From contig CAVZTR010000008.1 in assembly GCA_963778225.1 (NCBI GenBank), positions 92,507 through 156,506 on the forward strand: a stretch of DNA of 64,000 bases. Reading direction: 5' to 3'. Shown piece after piece: positions 8,153 through 17,413 of this stretch; the first letter of the stretch is position 1; each line of letters starts with the position of its first letter. The notes under the pieces are model-generated. The model had not been told where the DNA came from, did not search any database, and saw only the letters and a list, made by a program, of their open reading frames with translations. This DNA comes from JAGVSR01 sp963778225. GTDB lineage: Bacteria > Pseudomonadota > Alphaproteobacteria > Rhizobiales > Hyphomicrobiaceae. The position numbers and the translations under genes are program-made.

Positions 8153-9361
8153 ATGACCCAGAAGAAAAAGACTGTGGTGAAAGCTAAGACAGCGAAAGTC
8201 GTCGCTCAACCTAAAAAGTCGGGATCCGGGACTACAGCCGCTCGCACTGTGGCATCGAACACACGCCCTGTGGCCGCTGCGGCACGCAAGCCCGCAGCGA
8301 AGGCTCCCGTAAAGGACGCAAAGAAGCCCGCTGCAGCGCCCAAGGCCGCCGCTCCCAAGTCGGCGGCGACAACAACGACAACTACGAAGCCTGCCGCTGC
8401 AAAGCCGCAGCAAAAAGTAGTTGTCGGCAAAGTTACCGCTCCTGCGAAGCCTGCTGCCGCTGTAAAGCCCGCCGCTCCCGTGAAGGCTGCCGCCGCACCA
8501 GCTGCACCGGCCAAGAAGCCGGCTGTGGCATCGCAGCCGCGCATGGAAGCAGCAAAGGCCGCTCAGGCGTTCGCGGCTCATCGCGCCCAGGCTGCCCAGG
8601 CCACGGTTCATGCCGCGCCTCCAGCGCGCGCCGTGCCCGCTTCCGTGTCAAAAGCTCCGGCCAGCAGCAAGATCACTGCACCGGCTCAGGCTCCGGCTCC
8701 AACTCCCGCGCCGGCGGCCGCTGCTCCAGCTTCGCCCAAAGCCATAGCCGAGAAGGCTGCAGCTGCGCGCCAGGCGCAGGCCGTCGAGAAGAAGCCGGTC
8801 AATTCGCGTCATGGATTTAAGACGAACGAGTTCGTCGTCTATCCGGCGCACGGCGTCGGCCGCATCATCGGTATTGAAGAGCAGGAAATCGCCGGCATGG
8901 CGCTCGAACTGTTCGTCATCAACTTCGAGAAGGAGAAGCTGACGCTGCGCGTGCCCACGGGCAAGCTGCAGAGCGTCGGCATGCGCAAGCTCGCCGATGA
9001 CGATATCGTCAAGCGCGCCATGGAAATCCTCAAGGGCCGCGCACGCATCAAGCGCACCATGTGGAGCCGTCGCGCTCAGGAGTACGTTGCAAAGATCAAC
9101 TCCGGCGACCTCATCTCCATCGCTGAAGTCGTGCGCGACCTCTATCGCTCCGAAGCGCAGCCCGAGCAGTCTTACTCTGAGCGCCAGCTTTACGAGGACG
9201 CCCTCGATCGCATGGCCCGTGAAATCGCAGCTGTCGAAAAGCTCGATGATCGCGGCGCCGTTCAGCGCATCACGGAAGTCCTGTCCAAGAGCGCCAAGGG
9301 CCGCCGCATGGCCGAAGAGGGCAACGGTGGTGGTGAGCCTGAAGAAGTCCAGGCCGCCTGA
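8153..9361 (+). CDS. carD: CarD/CdnL-family RNA polymerase-binding regulator with long Ala/Lys/Pro N-terminal tail
   Basis: RNA polymerase-interacting regulator that, in the family, stabilises open complexes at rRNA and other housekeeping promoters. The conserved part is residues ~220-385. A CarD_CdnL N-terminal Tudor-like module (GFKTNEFVVYPAHGVGRIIG, LFVINFEKEKLTLRVPT) is followed by the helical DNA-binding part with SRRAQEYVAKINSGDL and ERQLYEDALDRMAREIA. Upstream of it lie about 215 residues made almost only of Ala, Lys, Pro, Thr and Val, resembling AlgP or histone H1 tails. Usual alphaproteobacterial members are about 170-190 residues. ATG 8153 is in frame with no later good start before the domain. 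A terminator follows. Confidence 0.9.
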   Translation: MTQKKKTVVKAKTAKVVAQPKKSGSGTTAARTVASNTRPVAAAARKPAAKAPVKDAKKPAAAPKAAAPKSAATTTTTTKPAAAKPQQKVVVGKVTAPAKPAAAVKPAAPVKAAAAPAAPAKKPAVASQPRMEAAKAAQAFAAHRAQAAQATVHAAPPARAVPASVSKAPASSKITAPAQAPAPTPAPAAAAPASPKAIAEKAAAARQAQAVEKKPVNSRHGFKTNEFVVYPAHGVGRIIGIEEQEIAGMALELFVINFEKEKLTLRVPTGKLQSVGMRKLADDDIVKRAMEILKGRARIKRTMWSRRAQEYVAKINSGDLISIAEVVRDLYRSEAQPEQSYSERQLYEDALDRMAREIAAVEKLDDRGAVQRITEVLSKSAKGRRMAEEGNGGGEPEEVQAA

Positions 9362-9384
9362 CTACCCCGAGAGACCGAATAGAG

Positions 9385-9417
9385 AATGCCCGGTGCCGCA
9401 GGTGCCGGGCATTTTTT
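9385..9417 (+). terminator. Terminator after carD
   Basis: A 9-bp stem AATGCCCGG / CCGGGCATT ends in a T run (9411-9417), 23 bp after the carD stop. It sits between carD and the convergent nuclease-like gene. Confidence 0.85.
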
Positions 9418-9422
9418 CTGGT

Positions 9423-10286
9423 TCATCGCCCACCCGCAGATCCTTCCGGCAGTTCTTCGATCGCCTCCGCCGTCGCAAGCGAGATGAAGGGTCCATTTCG
9501 CCGTTCGATAAAGCCGCGCACACGCACCAGCCGGCCCTTCAAGTTCTTGAGCCGCGCGACGAGACCCTCCCGATCATCACTGCGCTTCAGATCGACCGCT
9601 GCCGTGAAATCCCACCTCCAATCGCGGCCAAAATTCAAGAACACCTCGTTGCGGCTCATGCCCACCGCTGCCACCCAACCCTCAATGATCTGAAAGGTCC
9701 CGCCGAGCTTCTCGAGCCCTCGCGTCTCTCGCGCGGATCGCACGGCGTAAGCAGGGTTCGCCCACAGTCCCGCTCGCTTCGCGCGCGCAACGGCCTCTCG
9801 CGCAAAGAGCTCTCGAAGGCACATCGTCTCGCCAGGCAACGGTGCAACCCGCGCATGTCCATCATCGATGATGGCCGACTGCAGCCAAAATCGACCCGCA
9901 TCACGACCTGCTCCGTAGACGTGCGCAACCCGGCGGCCGTACCGGTCGCGAAAGGCTCCTGACGCTACGATCTCGATACGCCGATCCCGCACGAGCGCGT
10001 CTACAGCCGCGCGCGCATTGACCTCTGGCGCCCACTCGCCAACGGAAGCCGCCACATCACGCGCGCTGGGAACGGACAGCGACATCAATTTCAAACTTGA
10101 ACCGTCATCGAGAGTAAAGGCTGCCGCGCTCTCAACCCGCGTAACGGCTCGACTTTCCAGCTGCCCCTCAAGACAGTCCTCGCCGCGCACCGGAAGTGCC
10201 AGCCAGAGTGTAGCAATTGCCGCGATTGCTGTGCGTCGCAGGTCGCCGCGCTTAAAGCTTACTCCCACCGGTCCCGCCTCTTGCAT
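9423..10286 (-). CDS. Thermonuclease (SNase)-like exported protein
   Basis: Exported protein with a staphylococcal-nuclease-like fold. An N-terminal signal (TAIAAIATLWLALPVRGEDC) is followed by a beta-barrel region with SSLKLMSLSVPSA and the characteristic FRDRYGRRVAHVY loop, then MCLRELFAREAVARAKRAGLWA, typical of SNase C-terminal helices. After residue ~195 comes an extra module (GGTFQIIEGWVAAVG ... RVRGFIERRNGPFI) that resembles an OB-type accessory domain. The classical catalytic Arg/Glu/Arg set cannot be confirmed by eye, so nuclease activity is not certain. It converges on carD and is about 50 bp downstream of the RTX gene on the same strand. Confidence 0.7.
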   Translation of the reverse strand: MQEAGPVGVSFKRGDLRRTAIAAIATLWLALPVRGEDCLEGQLESRAVTRVESAAAFTLDDGSSLKLMSLSVPSARDVAASVGEWAPEVNARAAVDALVRDRRIEIVASGAFRDRYGRRVAHVYGAGRDAGRFWLQSAIIDDGHARVAPLPGETMCLRELFAREAVARAKRAGLWANPAYAVRSARETRGLEKLGGTFQIIEGWVAAVGMSRNEVFLNFGRDWRWDFTAAVDLKRSDDREGLVARLKNLKGRLVRVRGFIERRNGPFISLATAEAIEELPEGSAGGR

Positions 10287-10337
10287 CCCAAACCGTTTGC
10301 GAGATTTGCATGCGCAGGCGGGTCCAGAAAAGCCTTG

Positions 10338-13300
10338 TCAGACGGCGAAGTCGTCCGGCTGCAGCAGAGACTTTGCGACATTCAGAAGCGTAATGGAGGA
10401 GTCTGTATCCGTGTCTCGGATCACGCTGTTCTGCCCGACCTGTTGAGTGTTTGCGAGAATGTCGAAGAAGGACTGAAAACCCAGATCGCTCACATCGATC
10501 ACATCACCATTTCTCCGCGGCCCAAGGAGCAACTGGAAGTCTTCGATGGTGTCGTGTCCAAACTGACCCCGGAAAACAAACACGTCCTGCCCAGGGCCGC
10601 CGGAAAGAATCTCATTGGCCGCGGTTCCGATGATGCGGTCATTTCCGGCGCCGGTTTCGATGCGTTCCAGTCCGCTGACGGCGATCGCCGACAGATCGAC
10701 GATGTCCGCGCCGCCGCCCGTCCGCAGGATATCGACGCCGCCTCCAAGGTCGATGGCCTCGATTGAGATCAGATCGTCGGTGCCCCGGCTAAGCAGCAGA
10801 ATGTCGGCTCCCGCCGACCCCCTTATGGTGTCGAAGCCGGCTCCGCCGTCAAAGCTATCGCTGCCCTGCCGTCCCGAAAACACAAACGTATCGTTGCCAA
10901 GCCCGCCAGCGAGAACGTCATTTCCTGCACCACCCACGATCACATCATGGCCGGCGGATCCTGTGATGCGATCCCCGCCGCCGCCGGCTTCGATCTGCTC
11001 GACACTGGTCAACGTGACGTCAGAAAGGTTGAGCACGTTTGCGGAGCCATCAAGCCTCAGGATGTCGAAGCCATCGCCGCCATCGATAGCTTCAATCCCT
11101 ATCAGAAGACTGGTGCCGCCGCGGAGTCCGATGATGTCATCGCCGCTGCTGCCCCGAATGGTATCGAATCCATCGCCTCCATTGTAGGTGTCCGATCCTG
11201 CATTCCCGCTGACGAAGAACACATCATCGCCGCCGAGCCCGGAGAGAACATCGCTGCCCCGCCCGCCGGTGATGCTGTCATTGCCCGCGCCACCTGTCAG
11301 AACATCGCGACCGGCCGTGCCGACGAGCGTGAGGCCCGGCGTGTTCCCGGCGACGGAAACAACGAAAAACGTACTGGTTGACGCGATGCTATCGCTGGCC
11401 GTCACTCGGATTTCGATGTTGCCGCTGAAGCCGGGAGGCGGCGTTCCCTGAAACTGCCGCGTAGCAGCGTTGAACGTGAGCCACGAAGGAAGTGCGCTGC
11501 CATCTGCACGATCGGCGGAGTAGAACAGCGGATGCCCATCGGCATCGCTGAACGTGTCGATGGGGATGGTGTAAGCGAAATCTTCACCTGCATTGATCTG
11601 CTGGTTGGCAAGTGCCGCGCCAGTGAGCGCAGGCTCCGCGTTCGGCACGATGGTGACGTTGGCCGCCGCTGTCGTCTGTCCACCGCGCCCGTCGGACACC
11701 GTGTATGTGAACGTGACGAGACCGGTATATCCTTGGGCAGCCACAACACTGACATCGCCGTTGGGTGTAACCGAAACAACGGCGCCGGACGTGGTCGATG
11801 AGGCGGCAACGATGGTGAGCGGATCTCCGTCGAAATCCCGATCGTTGGCGAGCAGCTGTGAACCGGGGATCACGACATCCCGCGTATAGCTGAAAAACCC
11901 GTCGTTGGCGCCTGCGATCGGTGCGTCATTGATCAGGGGGCCGGACTGCAGCGCCACGACGGTTAGAAACGCTGAATCCCAGATCGCCTCATCGTCAAAT
12001 GCCACTGCATCGATTGAACCGCCGGCGAAGAAGTTATCCAGGATCACGCGCCCGCCGTCTGCCAGTCTGAGCACGACATCCGAGAGATCGCTCGATTGGA
12101 ATATGCCAACGTCTGCCGAGCCAAACCCGACGAAGCGCAAGACGTCCCAATCTGTGGCATCTTGCGAAGCAAGAATAACGTCGATGCCTTCACCAGCCTG
12201 ATAAACGTATGTGTCGCTGCCGAGGCCCCCATCGAGCACGTCGTCTCCGCCAGCGCCCACCAGCGTGTCGTTGCCGCCCAGTCCGTTGAGAACATCTGCA
12301 TTGTCAGAGCCAATCAGCCGATTGCCGGCCGCATTGCCCTGACCGAACGCGGCCCCACCGGTAAGGCTGAGGTGTTCGACATGATCTGGTAGCGCGTAGC
12401 CGACGGAGGAGATGACCGTATCGATACCGGAGTTTCGCAATTCGATGACGAAATCACCGGCAGTGTCGACGATATACCGATCATTGCCGCCACCACCCGC
12501 CATGATGTCGTCGCCGGCACCACCGTCGAGTATGTCTCGGCCGCGGCCGCCCGTTAGGTCGTCATTGCCTCCAAAGCCGAACAGGTTGGCTCCGCTTGAG
12601 AACGCAGTTCGTGCAGCCGCAGTTGCCACCGTCAGAACATCATTGTCCTCGGTCCCTGAAATGATATCCCGCGTGTCGGTTTCGCCCTCCGGGGGACGAT
12701 CGAAGATGGGCGTCTCCGGCTCGGCCTCCAAAGCGTCCTTGAGGAAGGTCCCGCCCGCTTGCTCGAACTCTGCCGTATTCCAGAGTTTCGATGCATCGGG
12801 AGTGCCGGACCCAGCCGGGAACGGAAACGGCAACTCGTCTCCAAGCTCATAGAAACTGATTCCCAGCATGCCTTCCTGGAAATTGACAATGCGAACCACA
12901 GCCTCTGTGGCGAACTCGAAATTGTATTCCTGGTAAGTGAAATCCTGCCCCTCAAGCGTCAGGAACATGGGATCGAAAGCGTAACTCCCGCTGTAGATAT
13001 GGATCAGCAGATCAGCGCCGTCGCGATTGAACAGGATTTGATTGGTGATGTTGGGCACGGACCCAGTCGCCTCAGCGACCAAATCGTCGAGCGGCACTTG
13101 CCCAATGAGATAGAAGTACCCTGCCGCCGCCGTACCATTGAATGCACCTGGACCGCCGTTCTGCGGCAGCATGTCGAATGAAGCGCCGCCGATGATTGGG
13201 GTAACAGCGCCGAGAACTGGAAGGAGGAGCGATCCCTCGAATGTTCCAAGCTCAGGCGTGAGAAAGTTATACGGGACGAAGAAGCGGTCAGAAGCGTCGG

Positions 13301-14684
13301 CATTTGCGATGACAAATTCGAGGCTTCTGTCTGGCCCCGACGATGCAGCCAGAATGAATGTATCCGCGCCCGCACCACCTGAGGCGAGCGACCGCCCGCT
13401 CCCCGACACGATGGTGTCGTTGCCGTCCCCGCCGGACATTTCAATGTCGAATCCCAGGGGACTGGCACCCGACAGCGGTGTAGCAAAGCGTCCGCTGATC
13501 AGGTCATCGCCGGCGCTCCCCTCCACCGATGTCATCGTCGAGCTGGCGTAAATGCGATCATCTCCGGCCGATCCGATCAATCGTTCCAGCGAGCTGACCC
13601 AGATCCGGTCTCCGTCTGTGAATGTGCCTTCTTCGGTTTCGGATCCGACGAGAACCACATCCGCTCGGTCCGATGGTGCGAGCATGAGGCTCGATGTTCG
13701 AGCGGAGAAATCAAGCGTATCGCCGCTGCTTTCCCGATCCTGGCCTTTCAAATCGAAGAATGGCTGCGTCTCTTCAAAGCGCACGCCTTCACCCACAATC
13801 AGAGTGTCGCTGCGATCGTCCCATCGGATGTCTTCGATAGAGAAGAGCTTATCGGTACCGGTCGCATGGATGGCAATGAACTGCGGGCGCAAATGAGGAA
13901 CAGGCGAGTCGACACCCTCGAAGGTAACGACACCGACGCCGGTGTAATCGACCGCGTCCGTACCATCGTCGGCATAATCCAATCCGGGTTGGCCGCCGTG
14001 GTAAACGTGACTGCCAGCGGTCCAAAGAAAAACGTCGTCTCCTCGTCCGCCGTAAAACTTCTCGGTCTGAGACGTGCTCTGCGTCCCCTCGAGTGTGTCG
14101 TCCCCGTCGCCCGAAAGAATGGTATTGAATGAGAACGCCAGCGTCAGTTGATCATCATCCGACGTGCCAAAGAGCGTTCGTGTCCCGACGGTGAACGAGA
14201 GGAACGTGAACGGCAGGTTTTCCGCAATATCGACGCCGATGTAAAAGAGGAGGGATGCAACAATCGAGGACGAGTTCGCGATCGGCAACGGGCTGAATTC
14301 TAGATTAAAGGCGAAGTAGGGAAACCCCTGGCTTTCGATGTCGCGCGCCACCGCGGCCATCAACCCCCACTCGGAAAGAGGATTCGTGCTCTGGATGATC
14401 CGCGATCCGCGCCACCACGGATACTGGATGGCATCCAGCAACTCTTGCGGGGAAAGTCCGCCATTGGCGGCCGATAGCGTCGTAACGCCATCGGCGCCTT
14501 CGACGCCGACGGTGACAGTGCCATCGGGATTGGAGTCCCGCGTGCCTTCCATCACCCACCAGCGGTCTTGGAACTCGCCGTAGTCGAGAGGGTCCTGCTG
14601 GTACACGAGCATCAGGTGATCCGCCCGGATCCGCCAGAGACCCATCTCTTGAATGGGCACACGTTCAATGCGGATGTTACCCAT
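10338..14684 (-). CDS. Large RTX calcium-binding protein with cadherin-like and Ig-like domains
   Basis: Predicted type I secretion substrate of 1448 residues. The first ~180 residues (from MGNIRIERVPIQEMG) match no family I know. RTX-type nonapeptides (GGxGxDxx) occur at about 190-230, 380-440, 705-800 and 1130-1420, for example GGRGRDILDGGAGDDIMAGG. A cadherin-like tandem domain lies at about 920-1015 (LLANDRDFDGDPLTI, VTFTYTVSDGRGG) and a putative Ig domain at about 1020-1120 (FSDADGHPLFYSA, GFSGNIEIRVTASDS). The end, DTIEDFQ ... LLQPDDFAV, looks like an uncleaved type I secretion signal. No signal peptide and no ABC/MFP exporter genes are in the window. Function may be adhesion or S-layer-like, but that is inference. 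Confidence 0.85.
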   Translation of the reverse strand: MGNIRIERVPIQEMGLWRIRADHLMLVYQQDPLDYGEFQDRWWVMEGTRDSNPDGTVTVGVEGADGVTTLSAANGGLSPQELLDAIQYPWWRGSRIIQSTNPLSEWGLMAAVARDIESQGFPYFAFNLEFSPLPIANSSSIVASLLFYIGVDIAENLPFTFLSFTVGTRTLFGTSDDDQLTLAFSFNTILSGDGDDTLEGTQSTSQTEKFYGGRGDDVFLWTAGSHVYHGGQPGLDYADDGTDAVDYTGVGVVTFEGVDSPVPHLRPQFIAIHATGTDKLFSIEDIRWDDRSDTLIVGEGVRFEETQPFFDLKGQDRESSGDTLDFSARTSSLMLAPSDRADVVLVGSETEEGTFTDGDRIWVSSLERLIGSAGDDRIYASSTMTSVEGSAGDDLISGRFATPLSGASPLGFDIEMSGGDGNDTIVSGSGRSLASGGAGADTFILAASSGPDRSLEFVIANADASDRFFVPYNFLTPELGTFEGSLLLPVLGAVTPIIGGASFDMLPQNGGPGAFNGTAAAGYFYLIGQVPLDDLVAEATGSVPNITNQILFNRDGADLLIHIYSGSYAFDPMFLTLEGQDFTYQEYNFEFATEAVVRIVNFQEGMLGISFYELGDELPFPFPAGSGTPDASKLWNTAEFEQAGGTFLKDALEAEPETPIFDRPPEGETDTRDIISGTEDNDVLTVATAAARTAFSSGANLFGFGGNDDLTGGRGRDILDGGAGDDIMAGGGGNDRYIVDTAGDFVIELRNSGIDTVISSVGYALPDHVEHLSLTGGAAFGQGNAAGNRLIGSDNADVLNGLGGNDTLVGAGGDDVLDGGLGSDTYVYQAGEGIDVILASQDATDWDVLRFVGFGSADVGIFQSSDLSDVVLRLADGGRVILDNFFAGGSIDAVAFDDEAIWDSAFLTVVALQSGPLINDAPIAGANDGFFSYTRDVVIPGSQLLANDRDFDGDPLTIVAASSTTSGAVVSVTPNGDVSVVAAQGYTGLVTFTYTVSDGRGGQTTAAANVTIVPNAEPALTGAALANQQINAGEDFAYTIPIDTFSDADGHPLFYSADRADGSALPSWLTFNAATRQFQGTPPPGFSGNIEIRVTASDSIASTSTFFVVSVAGNTPGLTLVGTAGRDVLTGGAGNDSITGGRGSDVLSGLGGDDVFFVSGNAGSDTYNGGDGFDTIRGSSGDDIIGLRGGTSLLIGIEAIDGGDGFDILRLDGSANVLNLSDVTLTSVEQIEAGGGGDRITGSAGHDVIVGGAGNDVLAGGLGNDTFVFSGRQGSDSFDGGAGFDTIRGSAGADILLLSRGTDDLISIEAIDLGGGVDILRTGGGADIVDLSAIAVSGLERIETGAGNDRIIGTAANEILSGGPGQDVFVFRGQFGHDTIEDFQLLLGPRRNGDVIDVSDLGFQSFFDILANTQQVGQNSVIRDTDTDSSITLLNVAKSLLQPDDFAV

Positions 14685-14685
14685 G

Positions 14686-14700
14686 GAGGACCTCCGGAGG
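14686..14700 (-). promoter_or_regulatory. Palindromic Shine-Dalgarno of the RTX gene
   Basis: The minus-strand GGAGG (14691-14695) is 6 nt before the RTX ATG. It lies inside two overlapping palindromes, GGAGGACCTCC (14686-14696) and CCTCCGGAGG (14691-14700). Pairing of either would hide the ribosome site, so translation could be controlled by local structure; this is inference. Confidence 0.4.
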
Positions 14701-15208
14701 TGCGATCAGATTTGCTTGATGAGAATGGCGGCTTCGCTGGGCGCCGCAGCGCAGTCGGGCGGCATGGGCAGCGAGGCGTAAGCGCTGACGGGCGTCGGCG
14801 AGCACCGACTTCACAACGACGACTGGCGGATCAACGCACATGAACAAGGTGCCCTCAGCATCGTTTGGATACGGCTGCCCACGGCGCTCCGAAACACAAT
14901 CAAAAATTGTGTTGGACCGCGATCTGCCCGCCGGCTTTTAGGGTTAACAGTGTTCTAATGATATTGGGACGACATCAATGCAAGAGTCAATGCTCTGTAC
15001 CAAAATTAATAAAAGCGAGCATTTTCAATAGAAACTGGTGCGTGGTCGCCGGTGGGAGTGCGGCGCGTCGGTAAAGTGCGGCTGCTGCGGAGCTGGGAGA
15101 AACTCAAGCGCCAACAGAAGATGACAAGACGTGCTGCAATCTAGAATTGCTATTGACGTGGCCCGGAGAGCTCCGGCCGGACGCGGAAATTCGCGCTGGT
15201 CTGGCCGG
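14701..15208. other. Intergenic region upstream of RTX gene
   Basis: About 510 bp with no gene. The part 14930-15030 is clearly richer in A and T than its surroundings (for example AAAATTAATAAAAG near 15002) and is the likely site of the RTX promoter on the minus strand. No repeat or RNA gene recognised. Confidence 0.35.
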
Positions 15209-16588
15209 TCACGAAAGCACCGATGGCGGACCGCCGTCACTCTTGATCCGCGCCGCGAGAGCCGCGCCGAAACCTGCCGCGAGATGTTCGGCAACTGTTG
15301 CGGCAACGCGGGCGTCACGCATGTAAGCGTTGTGATAAAGCGCATCACTCAAGCGCTTCCACATGACGTCCGGATCGCCGATGCCGGCTTCGGTTTCGTC
15401 GATCGCGACGATGCCATCGTAGAGTTTGTGGGCAGCGGTGAAGATCGCCTTATCGTCGATACCTCCCAGGTCAATCGCATCCACGCGCATCTGTTTTGCT
15501 CCCGGAACAACGGGTGGCGATCGCGATACCCCGACGAGATGGAAAGCGGCATCGCCGCCATACGCCGCTCCGACGATCCCACCGTGAATGAGCAGATTGA
15601 GGATACGCGCGTAAAGCCACGCTCCGCCGAACCGCGCCAACAGCCGAATGGCCCCCGCGATAGCCCCAAACACGATCGGAACGAGCAAGAGGAAGCTGAA
15701 ATCGACGGCGGTGCCAAAGGTGAACTGACCGGCCTGCACTTTTGCGATGACGGGATCGAGAAAGTACCGCCAACTCCAGGCAAACAACGCAATTGTCCCC
15801 ACGACGCCGGCCAGCGCCGCGAACGCGTCGAGCGAGCGCCGTGCGCCTTCGACAGTTACGTATCGCGGTCTCAGCGTCGCGGCCGCTTCGAGAATTCGCA
15901 TCGCTTCGTCGCGCAGGCTGTGAATCGAAAGCCAGTGCTCCGGATCGACATATCTGCGGGCAGTCCAGAGCGCGAACTGCCGATGAAAGACTTTGCGCAA
16001 TCCGGCGCGCAGGCTCCAAAGTGCGGCAGCACCCAACATCGCGAAGAACAGCGCTGCTTCGATCCGCGGCCCTGAGTCGGCCTGAAGCACGACGTAAATG
16101 TAGCCGGCCATGATTGGCGTCATCACGAGCCCGAGAACAATTTGGAAGGTCGCAACCAGCCAGGGAACGAGCTTCAGCTGCCGATGGAAGAAGGGCGTGC
16201 CGAAGGTGGCGATGCGCTCGACATTGCGAGCCGCCGATCCGCTGCTCAGGGCCTCCATAACGATGTTCCCGCCGTGGCTATGCGCGAGAACCGCTAAGGG
16301 CCGCCCTTGTTTTGCAGCTGCCTTGATGCGTCCGACCAAGGCTTTTGCCGCAGCGAGGCGGTCCGCGTCGGAATTGGCCCCGCTCCAGTGATGCGGTGCA
16401 ATCTCGACATCGGACCATCCCCGCGCCGCCAGCTCTCGAGCGAGGATCTCCGCGAACGGCGAACCGATCTGCCACCACTGCCCGCCACGGCTATCCGGCA
16501 GCGCGTCGTTGGTCCCATGCACTGTGATGATGAGAGGCGACGGCAAACTCGTGCCGTCGCGTCCCCGCAGCAATTGTCCAGCCCGCAT
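15209..16588 (-). CDS. Membrane-embedded alpha/beta-hydrolase
   Basis: Predicted serine hydrolase of unknown substrate. From ATG 16588 (MRAGQLLRGRDG) the start region has LIITVHGTNDALPDSRGG, an oxyanion-type HG motif. The nucleophile elbow AHSHGG lies at about residue 105, then FGTPFF. The middle carries at least four hydrophobic segments (LVPWLVATFQIVLGLVMTPI, ALFFAMLGAAALWSL, AALAGVVGTIALFAW, FLLLVPIVFGAIAGAI), so it is membrane-bound. The open frame extends to 16705, but that would overlap the HdeD gene by about 47 bp, so the internal start is preferred. The acid and His of the triad are not assigned. Confidence 0.65.
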   Translation of the reverse strand: MRAGQLLRGRDGTSLPSPLIITVHGTNDALPDSRGGQWWQIGSPFAEILARELAARGWSDVEIAPHHWSGANSDADRLAAAKALVGRIKAAAKQGRPLAVLAHSHGGNIVMEALSSGSAARNVERIATFGTPFFHRQLKLVPWLVATFQIVLGLVMTPIMAGYIYVVLQADSGPRIEAALFFAMLGAAALWSLRAGLRKVFHRQFALWTARRYVDPEHWLSIHSLRDEAMRILEAAATLRPRYVTVEGARRSLDAFAALAGVVGTIALFAWSWRYFLDPVIAKVQAGQFTFGTAVDFSFLLLVPIVFGAIAGAIRLLARFGGAWLYARILNLLIHGGIVGAAYGGDAAFHLVGVSRSPPVVPGAKQMRVDAIDLGGIDDKAIFTAAHKLYDGIVAIDETEAGIGDPDVMWKRLSDALYHNAYMRDARVAATVAEHLAAGFGAALAARIKSDGGPPSVLS

Positions 16589-16658
16589 GCCTGCCCCCGG
16601 TCCCGTTCGGAACCGAGAGTGGACACTCCCAGCCGCAGCCGTCAACGCTTGCTCGCAG

Positions 16659-17189
16659 TCATTCCGTGGCTTTGACGAACGCGAGCAACGACGCACCTTC
16701 GACAATCAAGTTGACGCCGACGAGAACGCCAAGCGCCCAGGCGGCCGAGAACGGGAAGTTCGTGTAGAGCATGCCCGCGATCAGGATCGACAAAATTCCA
16801 CTCAGAACGAGAAACCAGCGGCCCTCATTGACCTTGAAGGCCCAGAAGATCTTCGCGATGCCAGCGACAAACAAGGCGACGATGGCGAACAGCGTCAGCG
16901 TCGTGAGCCCGAGCAGCGGATGAGCAAAGATGACGAGACCGGCGACGATGCTGATCACCGCGAGGAGCATCAGACCGATCGTTCCGGACCATCGCTCGCT
17001 TTTGAAGGCTGCGAACGCCTCAAGCACGCCGCTGATGAGGAAGTTTGCCCCAAGCACGAGCGTAACGACGAGCCCGGCGATGAGGGGCGAAAACAAGGCG
17101 AGAATGCCGAGCGCTATGGCGATGAATGCAGCAAGCTTGAGCGGCCAGCGAGTGTCCTCTGTCAAGGTCGTGCGATCTATCATGGTCAT
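16659..17189 (-). CDS. HdeD/DUF308-family membrane protein
   Basis: Six-helix integral membrane protein of the HdeD family; E. coli HdeD is linked to acid resistance, and the mechanism is unknown. Helices come in pairs: WPLKLAAFIAIALGILALF, GLVVTLVLGANFLISGVLEA, GTIGLMLLAVISIVAGLVIF, TLTLFAIVALFVAGIAKIF, GRWFLVLSGILSILIAGML, ALGVLVGVNLIVEGASLL. 176 residues is normal. It is upstream of, and probably cotranscribed with, the membrane hydrolase (71-bp gap). Confidence 0.85.
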   Translation of the reverse strand: MTMIDRTTLTEDTRWPLKLAAFIAIALGILALFSPLIAGLVVTLVLGANFLISGVLEAFAAFKSERWSGTIGLMLLAVISIVAGLVIFAHPLLGLTTLTLFAIVALFVAGIAKIFWAFKVNEGRWFLVLSGILSILIAGMLYTNFPFSAAWALGVLVGVNLIVEGASLLAFVKATE

Positions 17190-17413
17190 GAAAATGCCTC
17201 CTATTCCAAACCCCTAATGTGACCAGCATATCACGGCCGGAGCCGGAAACTGAAACTCGCCCACCGGCGCTTCACTCGAAAGATTAACGGCGGAGGACGA
17301 TCGCCCGCATTTGTTGCCGAGCTGGGAATAACGAGAGGGCCGCAGCCGTTGAATACCCGTGCGCACCGGCCCCGCGCCAAGTTGGCCGAAATGTCGAGAG
17401 GGAGTTCAACGCT

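Noticed and set aside
14305..14583. Short frames overlapping the RTX start on both strands
   Set aside because: Shadows of the RTX coding sequence; no ribosome site.
10338..14684. Repeat-rich DNA that could be taken for a CRISPR or satellite array
   Set aside because: The repeats are coding RTX nonapeptides, of irregular spacing and diverged at DNA level; no spacer structure.
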